From NCBI RefSeq assembly GCF_900112355.1, contig NZ_FOLM01000004.1, forward strand, positions 124,001-188,000: a stretch of DNA of 64,000 bases, in the 5' to 3' direction. Below the pieces are notes generated by a model. It made no database searches and was not told the origin of the DNA. It saw only the letters and a list, made by a program, of their open reading frames with translations. How positions within the stretch are numbered: position 1 is the first letter of the stretch; every line of letters starts with the position of its first letter. Both the position numbers and the translations under genes were made by a program. Shown in pieces: positions 43,110 through 52,249 of this stretch. The stretch comes from Streptomyces aidingensis (GTDB lineage: Bacteria > Actinomycetota > Actinomycetes > Streptomycetales > Streptomycetaceae).

Positions 43110-44925
43110 CACCCTGCGGTCCTACGGCGCGCTCATGGGAATCGGCTTCCGCGCCGCGCCCTGGCACGCCACCTGGCAGCTCCTCACCGGCATCGTGACC
43201 GCGGTGTCGCTACCGGTCGCCGCGCTGGGCATCAAGATCATTGTCGACGCCTCGCTCTCCGACGACCTGAACGGCGCCCTGTACGCCGCCCTGCTGCTCG
43301 GCGGCACCTGCGCCGCCGCCCTCGCCTCCGTCTTCTACTACGTGCACTGCCTGTTCACCGTGCGGGAGCGCGCCGGAGCCCACGCCACCCGGGAACTCAT
43401 GGATCTGGTCGGCGGGACCCATGGACTCGCCCACCACGAGAACCCCGACTACCTCGACCAGGTCCAGCGGATCCGCCAGGAGCAGGACCAGCTCTCCGGC
43501 ATGGTGAACGCCACCGCCGGCATCGTCCGGGTGGGGGCCACCCTCGGCGTGACGGCCGTGCTGCTCGTCGCCATCGACCCGCGGCTGCTGTTCCTGCCGC
43601 TGCTCGCCCTGCCGTCGCTTTGGCTCGGCAAGGTCCGGCGCGATGTGCGCAAGCGGGCGGACGAGGCGACGAGCGAGTCCGAACGTCTGCGCAGGCACCT
43701 GTTCGAGCTGGGCACCGCGCCCGAGTACGGAGCGGAACTGCGGGTCTTCGGCCTCACCGAGGTGCTCGGCGACCGGCACCGGAAGGTCGCCGCCGAGGTC
43801 ACCGCCCGGCGCAGCCGGGCCGACTGGCAGGCCGCCGGCCTGTCCGTGATCGACGCCGTGATCAGCGCGCTCGGCTATATCGGCGCGATTGCCCTGGTGC
43901 TGATGCTGGCCGTCCGCCAGGAGGCCACCCCGGGCGATGTGGTGCTGGTCGTGGGCCTGGCCGCGCAGATGAGCTCCACCGTGGGCACCGCGGTCGGCTA
44001 CGGCACCCACTTCCTCCAGGTGCTCACCGTCGGGCAGCGGTTCACCTGGCTGCGCCGGTACGCCGCCGACGAGCGGCGGGCGCTCCGGGCACTCGCGGCC
44101 GCCCGGGACGCCTCCGCCGCCGGGCCCCCCGCGGTACCCGGGCGGCTCCGGGAAGGCATCGAACTCCGGGATGTGCACTTCGGCTACACCGGCGGCGGCC
44201 AGACCCGTGAGGTGCTGCGCGGCGTGTCCTGCCTGCTGCCGCCCGGCTCCGTGGTGGCCCTGGTCGGCGACAACGGTGCCGGAAAGTCCACCCTGGTCAA
44301 GCTGTTGTGCGGGTTCTACCGGCCCGGCTCGGGGTCGGTCCTGGTCGACGGGGTCGAGCTGTCCGCGTTCGACCCGGCCGAGTGGCGCGACCGGTGCGCG
44401 GGCGCGTTCCAGGACTACGCCCGCCTGGAGTTCACCGTGCGGGAGAACGTCGGGGTGGGCGATCTGCCCAGGATCGAGGACCATGCCGCGGTCGGCGCGG
44501 CGCTGGAGCGCGGCGGCGGGTCCGGGGTGGTCGCCGACCTGCCCGACGGGCTCGGCACCCGGCTCGGCGGCCGGTGGCCGGACGGGGTGGAACTCTCCGG
44601 CGGGCAGTGGCAGAAACTCGCGCTCGCCCGCGGCCTGATGCGTCAGGCGCCCCTGCTGTGCGTGTTCGACGAACCCACCGCGGCCCTCGACGCGCACACC
44701 GAGCACGCCCTGTTCGAGCGGTTCGCCGCCGCCGCCCGCGAGAACCGCGACATCGGGGGCATCACCGTTCTGGTGTCCCACCGGTTCTCCACCGTCAGCA
44801 TGGCCGACATGATCGTGGTCCTGGACGACGGACGGGTGACCGAGACCGGCACCCACCGCGAGCTGATGGCCCGCGGCGGAACCTATGCCGAGCTGTACGG
44901 ACTACAGTCCAGGGGTTACCGGTGA
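43102..44925 (+). CDS. ABC exporter, fused permease and ATPase (second of pair)
   Basis: This 607-residue half-transporter starts at GTG 43102, within the end of the preceding gene. It has six predicted helices, Walker A GDNGAGKSTL, signature LSGGQWQKLALARGL, Walker B LCVFDEPTAALD and VSHRF. It is a partner of the preceding gene. Its stop overlaps the start of the regulator gene. Confidence 0.92.
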   Translation: MRDTLRSYGALMGIGFRAAPWHATWQLLTGIVTAVSLPVAALGIKIIVDASLSDDLNGALYAALLLGGTCAAALASVFYYVHCLFTVRERAGAHATRELMDLVGGTHGLAHHENPDYLDQVQRIRQEQDQLSGMVNATAGIVRVGATLGVTAVLLVAIDPRLLFLPLLALPSLWLGKVRRDVRKRADEATSESERLRRHLFELGTAPEYGAELRVFGLTEVLGDRHRKVAAEVTARRSRADWQAAGLSVIDAVISALGYIGAIALVLMLAVRQEATPGDVVLVVGLAAQMSSTVGTAVGYGTHFLQVLTVGQRFTWLRRYAADERRALRALAAARDASAAGPPAVPGRLREGIELRDVHFGYTGGGQTREVLRGVSCLLPPGSVVALVGDNGAGKSTLVKLLCGFYRPGSGSVLVDGVELSAFDPAEWRDRCAGAFQDYARLEFTVRENVGVGDLPRIEDHAAVGAALERGGGSGVVADLPDGLGTRLGGRWPDGVELSGGQWQKLALARGLMRQAPLLCVFDEPTAALDAHTEHALFERFAAAARENRDIGGITVLVSHRFSTVSMADMIVVLDDGRVTETGTHRELMARGGTYAELYGLQSRGYR

Positions 44926-46238
44926 ATGGGAACTGGTCCGCCGTACGGACGCTGAGCCCGCACTCGCTGACCGCCCGCCGGCTGGCCGAGCTGCGCTGCC
45001 TGCGCGGCTGGACCCAGGAGCAGCTCGCCGAGCGCTCCGGGCTGAGCGTCCGCACCATCCGCAATCTGGAACTCGGCCGGGTCCAGAACCCCCGGCGCTC
45101 CTCGATCGACCTGCTGGCGCAGGCGCTGGAGGCCGACGGCGTGCACGGGCTGCCGGAGGACGACGAGCCCGACGCGGGGGTGCGCTGGCACGGTCCCCGG
45201 CCGACGGGCGGGACGGTGGTGGGCGACCGGGCGGAGCGCGAGCGGCTCGCCCACGCGGTGCGGGCCGACCGGCTGTCGGCCTTATTGGGCCCGGGAGGGG
45301 TGGGCAAGACCAGGCTGGCCCTGGACGCCGCCGCCCGGGCCGGCCGGCACTTCCCGGACGGGGTCGTGGTGGTCGAGCTCGGCGACCTGCCGCCGGAACG
45401 GCTCGGCTACCGCGACCAGACCGCGGCCGTGCTGCGCCGGGTGCTGCGCCATCTGGAGCCGGGGGCCCCCGGCCGGGCCGGCGGGGCGGATGGCCTGAAC
45501 GGCGCCGCCGCCGCGCCGGACGACCCGCGCGGCCGGGACGCGCGGGTGCTGGTGGTCCTCGACAACGCCGAACACGTGCCGGAGACCACCGTCGGGGTCT
45601 CCCGCTACCTGCTCGCCGAGTATCCCGGCCTGCATATCGTCATCACCGCGCGTAGACGTCTCACCGAGCGGCTCGGCATCAACCATGAGATCAAGCCGCT
45701 CCCGGTGGACGGGGGCCCGGACGCGCCCGGGCCGGCCGTGGAACTGCTGCTGCGGCATGTGGGGGTACCCGCCGAGGCGGTCACCGACCTGCTGTCGGTG
45801 ACCGAATTGTGCCGCCGGCTCGGCGGCCTGCCGCGCTATCTGGAGTTCGCGGCGGAGCGGCTGCGCACCATCCCGGCGCGCGTGCTGCTCGCGGACGGCC
45901 CGAGCGCCGACATCCTGCGGTCGAACGACCACGCCCTGCTGCGCCACCAGCGGTCGGTGGCCGAGAGCATCCAGTGGACCCTGGACCTGCTGACCGATGA
46001 GCACCGCTCGGTGCTGACATGGATCGCCGAGGCCGTGGCGCGGCGCTGGTTCACCCTGGAGGACATCGCCGCGCAGGGCAAGCGCGGGGCCGGGTTTCCC
46101 TCCGACGCCAACCCCCTGCTGCTGTTCCCGGACCTGCTGGAGACCTCGCTGCTGGTCCCGGACCCCGGCGACCGGTACCGGTACCGGCTGGCGCCCTATG
46201 TCGCCGAGGTCCTGCGGACGACCGCCGGTACCCACTGA
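44922..46238 (+). CDS. HTH regulator with STAND-type NTPase domain
   Basis: GTG 44922 overlaps the preceding stop (GTGA), giving 438 residues. The N-terminal HTH (RLAELRCLRGWTQEQLAERS, GLSVRTIRNLELGRVQNPRR) is XRE-like. A P-loop NTPase follows (LLGPGGVGKTRLALDAAARA; Walker B RVLVVLDNAEH; VITARRR sensor). No long TPR tail is present, so it is shorter than typical AfsR/LuxR-type STAND regulators. It probably controls the cluster. Confidence 0.85.
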   Translation: MNGNWSAVRTLSPHSLTARRLAELRCLRGWTQEQLAERSGLSVRTIRNLELGRVQNPRRSSIDLLAQALEADGVHGLPEDDEPDAGVRWHGPRPTGGTVVGDRAERERLAHAVRADRLSALLGPGGVGKTRLALDAAARAGRHFPDGVVVVELGDLPPERLGYRDQTAAVLRRVLRHLEPGAPGRAGGADGLNGAAAAPDDPRGRDARVLVVLDNAEHVPETTVGVSRYLLAEYPGLHIVITARRRLTERLGINHEIKPLPVDGGPDAPGPAVELLLRHVGVPAEAVTDLLSVTELCRRLGGLPRYLEFAAERLRTIPARVLLADGPSADILRSNDHALLRHQRSVAESIQWTLDLLTDEHRSVLTWIAEAVARRWFTLEDIAAQGKRGAGFPSDANPLLLFPDLLETSLLVPDPGDRYRYRLAPYVAEVLRTTAGTH

Positions 46239-46372
46239 TCCCTCGCTCCTCCCTCGCTCCTCCCTCCTGTCCTCGCCTGTCCCTCCTGTCCTCGCCTGTC
46301 CCTCCTGTCCTCGCCTGTCCCTCCTGTCCTCGCCTGTCGCCGCCTGTCGCCGCCTGTCGCCGCCTGTCCTCT
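46239..46372. repeat. Tandem repeats downstream of the regulator
   Basis: A 19-bp unit (about GTCCCTCCTGTCCTCGCCT) is repeated about four times from 46262. It is followed by about three copies of the 10-bp unit GTCGCCGCCT. Shorter CTCGCTCCTCC units precede it. The strand is strongly C/T-biased. Confidence 0.85.
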
Positions 46373-46405
46373 CCCGCCGGTGCGCCCTGCCGCCGGGCAC
46401 GGACC

Positions 46406-47305
46406 TCAGGCCGGCACCGGCCAGCCGGCCGGGCTGTCGCCGTGCCGGTGCACCAGGGCGAGAACGATGCGCTCCAGGCCGAAGGCCGCGCAACTGCTGT
46501 GCGCCCACCCGCCGCCCGGGGACGCGATCGCGAAGCGCTGTCCCAGATGGTCCTTGTGCAGATTGACCGAGGCGATCGCCGTTCCGGGGTCGCCCTGGAA
46601 GACCGGGGCCACGAACTCGTACTTCAGGTTCTGCTGCATCTGGCTGGAGCGCATGAAACGGGCACCGGGCCCGAAGAACGGGTCGCTGGCCGTCTCGACC
46701 CGCACCGGGACCCCGAGGCCGGAGAACAGGGCGCGGGACCGGTCGATCCAGTCCTCCTGCCAGGCGCGCGCGGTCTCCGGGGCGCCCACGGTGACGAACT
46801 CACGCATCCGGAACGAGCGGAACCGTCCGACCTCGCTGGTCGCCTCGTGCCGGTAGCAGGAGGCGGCGAGATCAAAGGTGCGGTCGGCCTCCAGCGTGCT
46901 GTCGGCCAGGGCGGGATAGACGCTGTAGCACGCGGCCGGGGCGAGCACCGTGTCGCTGGGCACCCGGTCGCCCTCGCCCAGCCCGGCGTCCTCGGCGGTG
47001 CCCGGGGGCAGGGCGTGCACCGAGCCGAGCAGGTGCGGGAACGCCTCGGGGTACTCGGCACGCTCGATCTGGCCGCGCGGGACCACCGGGGGATGCCAGG
47101 ACGGGCCGGGGGTGCCCGTGGGATGCGCCCTGGTGAGCGCGGTCTGCACGGCGGCCAGTGCCGATTCGAACTTCGCGGTGAAGCCGAGCACACCGGCGAC
47201 GCCGGTGGGCAGCAGCCAGCCGGCGGAGACCAGCCGGTCGAGGGGCCGGCCGGTCCCGGCCCGCGGCTCGCCGGTCGCCGGATTCGTCGTGGTGGGCACG
47301 GTCAC
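46406..47305 (-). CDS. Amino acid:[carrier protein] ligase (class II aaRS-like)
   Basis: This 299-residue protein (GTG 47305, AAGGAG upstream) resembles the catalytic core of atypical seryl-tRNA synthetases that load amino acids on carrier proteins instead of tRNA. Likely zinc ligands are Cys126 (PAACYSVYP), Glu169 (FRMREFV) and Cys272 (HSSCAAFGLERI). Their spacing is close to that of the characterised Bradyrhizobium enzyme. Motif 2-type residues are in ASCYRHEATSEVGRFRSFRM. No small carrier protein gene is adjacent, so a PKS-borne ACP is a plausible partner. Confidence 0.85.
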   Translation of the reverse strand: MTVPTTTNPATGEPRAGTGRPLDRLVSAGWLLPTGVAGVLGFTAKFESALAAVQTALTRAHPTGTPGPSWHPPVVPRGQIERAEYPEAFPHLLGSVHALPPGTAEDAGLGEGDRVPSDTVLAPAACYSVYPALADSTLEADRTFDLAASCYRHEATSEVGRFRSFRMREFVTVGAPETARAWQEDWIDRSRALFSGLGVPVRVETASDPFFGPGARFMRSSQMQQNLKYEFVAPVFQGDPGTAIASVNLHKDHLGQRFAIASPGGGWAHSSCAAFGLERIVLALVHRHGDSPAGWPVPA

Positions 47306-47373
47306 GGCTCGTCAGCTCCTTCGGTTCTTCCAGGTTCTTCGGTGGTGCTGTGGTGCTGTGGTGCTGTGTCGCG

Positions 47374-48765
47374 TCAGTTCTTCAGGTTCTCCGGGGCCCG
47401 TGCGGGCGCCGGCGCCAGTTCGCCGAGCCGGGCCGGCAGGGTTCCCCCGGCCGCCGCGGTGAGCAGGCGGAGATAGCGCTCGGCGACGGCCCGGGCCGCG
47501 CCGGGGGTGTACAGCGAGGTGTTGTACTTGAGGATCACGGCGGTGTCCGGTCCTCGCCGGGCCAGTTGCAGCGTCAGATCGAACTGCCCCTGCTGCTGCG
47601 GCAGCGGGTACATCCGGACCCGGTGCCCGGGCGGCAGCGCCCGGTCCAGCTCCCTGACGTCCTCCTCGGTCATGACGAAGAGCACGCTGATCAGGCCCGC
47701 CCGGTCCGCCTCCCGGGGCCGGCCGGCCAGATGCGGCATCAGCGCGAACGGGTAGGCGCGGTGCACCAGCCCGGACAGCAGCTCGACGCCGGTCCGCCGC
47801 AGCAGCTCCAAGAACGACTCGTCCGGCTCCACCCGTGCCGCGAACGGCAGCGTGTTGACGTAGTAGCCGGTCGCCGTCCGGTGCTCGGCACCGGGCCGCA
47901 CCGTCACCGGGTAGCCCATCAGGCGCAGGCGCTCCCCGGACAGGCTGTACAGCAGCAGTTGGAAGACGGCGAACAGCACCGCGAACGGGGTGGTCCTGGC
48001 CCCGGCGGCGAGTGCGGCGGCGCGGTCCAGCAGGCCGGCCGGGACCGGCAGCTCGATCTGGTCGCCGGTGAACCGGTAGCCGGCCGGCCGCGGCAGATCG
48101 CCGGTGAGCGGCGGGTCGTGCGGCACGGCCTGAAGGACCTGCCGCCAGTGCCGTCGCGCCGCCTCGCCCTGCGGGGAGCGCAGGAAGTCCTGTTCCTGCC
48201 GCACAAAGGCGGGGTAGCCGGCGCCCTGGTCCGGCCGCCCGGCGCCACCAGCGCCGGTGTCCCCGTCGCGGCGGGCGTAGGCGGCCAGCAGCTCACCGCA
48301 CAGCCGGAAGTGGGAGACGTTGTCCAGCGCGATGTGGTGGGCGGTCACCACCAGCACGTCGCGGCCGGTGTCCGGGCGGACCAGCGAGACGCGCACCGGT
48401 GCCTCGTCCTCCAGCCGGAAGGGCCGCCGGGACGCCTCCAGTGCCGCCGGGTGCGGCGGGTGGGCGGCGGCGTCGCCGTCGGCCCGGATCACCTCGAACA
48501 CCGAGGAGTACGGTGCCGCGGCGCCCGGCAGCCGGCGGGGGCCCGCCCGCGTCGAGCGGAACAGGCAGTTGAGCATGCTGTTGCCGGACACGGTGGCCAG
48601 GACCGCCGCTTCCAGCGCCGCGACATCCACATCGAAGTCCAGCGTCACCGCCCCGGCGATGTTGTAGGCGCTGCTGCCGGGCGCCAGGGCGTGCAGAAAC
48701 CACAGCGCCTCCTGCCCGATGCTCAGGGCGCAGTCGTTTCCGGTGGGCACAGTGCTGCGGGCCAT
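47374..48765 (-). CDS. Standalone NRPS condensation domain
   Basis: This 463-residue protein consists of one condensation domain. The catalytic HHxxxD motif is HHIALD (residues 143-148); other family cores are LSIGQEALWFLH at the start, GYYVNTLPFAARV and RAYPFALMPHL. It would join two carrier-bound or one free substrate through an amide or ester. It precedes the ligase gene on the same strand, 68 bases away, so the pair may load and condense the same amino acid. Confidence 0.92.
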   Translation of the reverse strand: MARSTVPTGNDCALSIGQEALWFLHALAPGSSAYNIAGAVTLDFDVDVAALEAAVLATVSGNSMLNCLFRSTRAGPRRLPGAAAPYSSVFEVIRADGDAAAHPPHPAALEASRRPFRLEDEAPVRVSLVRPDTGRDVLVVTAHHIALDNVSHFRLCGELLAAYARRDGDTGAGGAGRPDQGAGYPAFVRQEQDFLRSPQGEAARRHWRQVLQAVPHDPPLTGDLPRPAGYRFTGDQIELPVPAGLLDRAAALAAGARTTPFAVLFAVFQLLLYSLSGERLRLMGYPVTVRPGAEHRTATGYYVNTLPFAARVEPDESFLELLRRTGVELLSGLVHRAYPFALMPHLAGRPREADRAGLISVLFVMTEEDVRELDRALPPGHRVRMYPLPQQQGQFDLTLQLARRGPDTAVILKYNTSLYTPGAARAVAERYLRLLTAAAGGTLPARLGELAPAPARAPENLKN

Positions 48766-49055
48766 GAGGGATGTGTGCTCCCAGTCCTCGTCATCCGCGC
48801 GTCCGCGCGTCCGCCGCGCGTTCGCGGGCTGCTTCGCCTCGCCTCAGTAGGGCACGGGAGCGCCGGGCGGGCCAGGCAGTGCGGCGGCAACTCGGCTGCC
48901 TGCGTTCTGCCGCCCGCGGGGCGGCCCCGGGGCAAGTCCCCCGGGTCCGGCGCCACGCCGCAAACTGCCGCCGTTTTGCCTGTTGCGGCGGTCCCGCGCT
49001 GCTTACGCTCGGCAGTCGTCGGCCGCCGAGGCACCTGGAGCCCACGGATGCACGG
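48766..49055. promoter_or_regulatory. Divergent promoter region between condensation domain and sbnA-like genes
   Basis: About 290 bp without a gene. It must hold promoters for both arms of the cluster. I see no clear boxes. Confidence 0.4.
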
Positions 49056-50087
49056 ATGGGGCTGCACTGGCACTCACCTGGGGTTGCGACGGTGATATTC
49101 GAGCATGTCTACGAAATGGTTCTGGACAATGTCTTCCTCCATCTGGGAGACGCCGTCGAGAACGTCGAGGTCTTTCTCAAGATGGAGGGGCTCAACCCCG
49201 CGGGCTCCGTCAAACTCAAAACGGCCGTCGCCATGGTGGAGGACGCCGAACAGCGGGGGCTGTTGCGCAGCGGAAGCCGCCTGATCGAGTCCTCCTCCGG
49301 CAGCCTCGGCATCGCGCTGGCGATGGTGGCCGCGGCGAAGGGCTACACCTTCACCTGCGTCACCGATCCCAACACCCTGCCGCACAGTCTGGCCGTGATG
49401 CGGGCGCTGGGCGCGGAGACGGTGCAGGTGGACCGGCGGGACGCCAGCGGCGGCTATCTCGGCAGCCGCATCTCGTACATCGAGGAGCGGGTCGCCGCCG
49501 ATCCCGGCCTGGTGTGGCTCAACCAGTACGCCAATCCCGCGAACCGCGGCGTGCACGACCGGTGCACGGCAGCCGCGATCACCGCGGAGGTGCCGGCGGT
49601 GGACTACCTGTTCGTCGGCACCGGTTCGTCGGGGACGCTGATGGGCTGTGTGAGCCACTTCCGGCGGGAGTCCCCCGCCACCCGGATCGTCGCGGTGGAC
49701 GCGGTCGGCTCGGTCAGCTTCGGGACATCGGCCGGCCCGCGGTTCATCCCCGGCATCGGCGCCAGCCGGCGGCCGGAACTGTTCCGCCCCGAGCTGGTGG
49801 ACGAGATGGTCCTGGTCCCGGAGGCGGACGCGATCCGCACCTGCCGGTGGCTGGCCGCCACCCGCGGGCTGTTCGCCGGGGGATCGACCGGCGCGGTGAT
49901 GGCCGCGGTGATCCGCCACGCCCCGGCCCTGCCCGCGGGCTCCCGCGTGGTGGCGATCTCGCCGGACCTCGGCGACCGCTACGCGCGGACGGTGTACGAC
50001 GACGCCTGGGTGGCCGAGACCTTCGGGCCGGACACCCTGACCGCCGAGGCCACCGGTGCGCCCGGGCTGAGCACGGCACGGAGGTGA
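49056..50087 (+). CDS. sbnA: SbnA-like 2,3-diaminopropionate synthase subunit
   Basis: I chose ATG 49056; GTG 49092 in frame is possible. This 343-residue PLP enzyme of the cysteine-synthase fold has EGLNPAGSVKLKTAVAMVED with the PLP Lys, SSSGSLGIALAMVAAAKG for phosphate and substrate, and FVGTGSSGTLMG for PLP phosphate. SbnA joins O-phosphoserine and glutamate to N-(amino-carboxyethyl)-glutamate, the precursor of L-2,3-diaminopropionate. sbnB follows four bases after its stop. Confidence 0.92.
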   Translation: MGLHWHSPGVATVIFEHVYEMVLDNVFLHLGDAVENVEVFLKMEGLNPAGSVKLKTAVAMVEDAEQRGLLRSGSRLIESSSGSLGIALAMVAAAKGYTFTCVTDPNTLPHSLAVMRALGAETVQVDRRDASGGYLGSRISYIEERVAADPGLVWLNQYANPANRGVHDRCTAAAITAEVPAVDYLFVGTGSSGTLMGCVSHFRRESPATRIVAVDAVGSVSFGTSAGPRFIPGIGASRRPELFRPELVDEMVLVPEADAIRTCRWLAATRGLFAGGSTGAVMAAVIRHAPALPAGSRVVAISPDLGDRYARTVYDDAWVAETFGPDTLTAEATGAPGLSTARR

Positions 50088-50091
50088 CCCC

Positions 50092-51093
50092 ATGCTTCCC
50101 TTCCACATCATGGGCGGAAAGGCGGTGCGTGCGGTCATCGGCCGCTCCCGCCCCCGGATCACCGCCGCGGTCGACGACGCCTACCGCGCCCACCACCGGG
50201 GCGACACGGTCAACCCGGACAGCTACTTCATGCGCTTCCCGGACAAGCCGGAGGCGCGCATCATCGCCCTGCCCGCCCTGCTGCGCGGCACGCCGCCGGT
50301 GGCCGGGCTGAAGTGGATCGGCAGCTTCCCGGCGAATGTGGCGCACAACCTGCCGCGGGCCTCGGCGGTGCTGATCCTCAACGACTTCGGCACCGGCTAT
50401 CCCTTCGCATGCCTGGAGGCCTCGCAGATCAGCGCGGCCCGCACGGCCGCCTCCGCGGCGCTGGCCGCCGGGCAGCTGCACGGGACGCGCCGGGCGGACC
50501 GGGTGGCGGTGGTCGGCGCCGGCGTCATCTCCCGCACCGTGCTGGAGTTTCTGCGCGACCTCGGCTGGACGGCCGGTGACGTGGTGGTGCACGACACCGT
50601 GCCCGACTACGCCGGGAAGGCGGCGCAGTACGCGCGTGAGCTGGGCTTCCCCGCCCGCACCGGGGACACGCTGCGCGGGACGTGCGCGGACGCGGACGTG
50701 GTCGTGCTGGCCACCACCGCCACCGTGCCCTACATCACCGAACCGGGATTCTTCGCACCCGGCCAGACGGTGCTGAACATCTCGCTGCGGGACATCGGAC
50801 CGGAGCTGATCGCGGACGCGCACAACATCCTGGACGACGTCGAGCACTGCCTGCGCGCCGGCACCTCGCCGCATCTGGCGGTGGAGAAGTTCGGGACCCG
50901 CGAGTTCATCGACGGCACCCTCACCGGCCTGACGCTGGGGGAATTCGCGGTCGGCCGCGACAAGCCGCTGATCTTCTCCCCGTTCGGCCTGGGGGTGCTC
51001 GACATCGCGGTGGGCGTGGAGGTGCTGGCCGCGGGCCGCGCGGACGGCACGGCGCAGGCGGTCGCCGATTTCTTCGAGGAGTCACGATGGTGA
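50092..51093 (+). CDS. sbnB: SbnB-like dehydrogenase for 2,3-diaminopropionate
   Basis: This 333-residue protein is of the ornithine cyclodeaminase/mu-crystallin fold: KPEARIIALPALLRGTPPVA and GLKWIGSFPANVAHNLPRAS early, an NAD-binding turn VAVVGAGVISRTVLEFLRDL, and STSEMRD-like positions replaced by LNISLRDIGPELIADAHNIL. SbnB oxidises the SbnA product to release L-2,3-diaminopropionate and 2-oxoglutarate. It overlaps the carbamoyltransferase gene by seven bases. Confidence 0.92.
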   Translation: MLPFHIMGGKAVRAVIGRSRPRITAAVDDAYRAHHRGDTVNPDSYFMRFPDKPEARIIALPALLRGTPPVAGLKWIGSFPANVAHNLPRASAVLILNDFGTGYPFACLEASQISAARTAASAALAAGQLHGTRRADRVAVVGAGVISRTVLEFLRDLGWTAGDVVVHDTVPDYAGKAAQYARELGFPARTGDTLRGTCADADVVVLATTATVPYITEPGFFAPGQTVLNISLRDIGPELIADAHNILDDVEHCLRAGTSPHLAVEKFGTREFIDGTLTGLTLGEFAVGRDKPLIFSPFGLGVLDIAVGVEVLAAGRADGTAQAVADFFEESRW

Positions 51094-52031
51094 GACGGGC
51101 CCGGCATCTTCTCTCGCTGTCCGACCTGCCGGACGGCGAACTGCGCGCCATGCTGGACCGGGCCACCGGCCACGCCCGGCGCGCCGCGGCGGGCCGGCCG
51201 GCCGAGCCGACCCTGGCCGGGGCCGTGGTGGGGGTGTACTTCCGCCGCACCTCGACGCGGACCCGTACCGCGTTCTCGTCCGGAGCGCTCCGGCTGGGCG
51301 GCGGCCTGATCACCTACGGCCCGCAGGATCTGCAGACCAACACCGGGGAGACCAGCGAGGACACCGGCCGGGTGATGGCCGGCATGCTCGACCTGCTGGT
51401 CGCCAGGACCGCCGACGATCCCGGGGAGATGCGCGGCTGGGCGGCCGGGCAGCGGCGGATGGCGGTGATCAACGCGATGAACGCGGAGGAACACCCCACG
51501 CAGGCCCTGGCCGACCTCACCACGCTGGCGCTGCACTTCGGCGCGGTGGAAGGGCTGCGCCTGCTGTACGTCGGCGAGGGCAACAACACCGCCGCGGCGC
51601 TCGCGCTCGGCCTGAGCCGCTTCCGCGGCCTGCTGCTGGATCTGCGCACCCCGCCCGGCTACGGGCTGCAGCCCGGGGTGCTGGCGCGGGCACGGGCGCA
51701 GGCGGAGACAGCCGGCGCGGTCGTCACCGAGCGGCACGACCTGGACGATCTGCCGGCCGGCCTGGATGTGGTCTACACCACGCGCTGGCAGACGACCGGG
51801 ACGACCAAGCCGGACCCCGACTGGCGCTCGGTGTTCGCCCCGTTCCATGTCGGGCCGGAGCTGATGGCCCGCGCTCCCAAGGCGGTGTTCCTGCACGACC
51901 TGCCCGCCCACCGCGGTGAGGAGGTCGCCGCGCAGGTGCTGGACGGACCGGACAGCCTCGCCTTCGCCCAGGCGGAGAACAAGCTGTACAGCGCCATGGC
52001 GGTGCTGGAGTGGTGCCATGGCCTCGACTGA
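51087..52031 (+). CDS. Ornithine carbamoyltransferase-like enzyme, probably acting on diaminopropionate
   Basis: This 314-residue protein has the carbamoyl-phosphate motifs of the family ([11 protein letters not shown] and [11 protein letters not shown]). At the amino-acid site the usual HCLP is HDLP (His270, Asp271), and the ornithine-binding SMG loop is changed ([11 protein letters not shown]). Its coupling to sbnA-sbnB suggests it carbamoylates the side amine of diaminopropionate to give 3-ureidoalanine. This substrate is inferred from context. Confidence 0.82.
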   Translation: MVRRARHLLSLSDLPDGELRAMLDRATGHARRAAAGRPAEPTLAGAVVGVYFRRTSTRTRTAFSSGALRLGGGLITYGPQDLQTNTGETSEDTGRVMAGMLDLLVARTADDPGEMRGWAAGQRRMAVINAMNAEEHPTQALADLTTLALHFGAVEGLRLLYVGEGNNTAAALALGLSRFRGLLLDLRTPPGYGLQPGVLARARAQAETAGAVVTERHDLDDLPAGLDVVYTTRWQTTGTTKPDPDWRSVFAPFHVGPELMARAPKAVFLHDLPAHRGEEVAAQVLDGPDSLAFAQAENKLYSAMAVLEWCHGLD

Positions 52032-52249
52032 CGGCCCGGCCCGCCCGGCCCGCCCGGCCCGCCCGGCCCGCCGGCGTCCGGCGGCGCGAGCGGCGCGGCG
52101 GTAGTTCCCCAGGCCCGTGCCGCGCGGCCCGGTCACCGCGCAGGCGACCGCGGCCGACGGCCCGGTGCCGGCCCCGTGAAGAAGGCGCCCCGCGGCGACG
52201 GCGACGCGACAACCGCCGCGAAGACGGGCGACAGGAAGAAAGGTGGGTC
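52032..52249 (+). repeat. GC-rich spacer with CCCGGCCCGC repeats
   Basis: The gap before the first PKS gene begins with a run of about four CGGCCCGCC-type units (52035-52075). An AAGGTGG RBS lies just ahead of ATG 52250. Confidence 0.6.
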
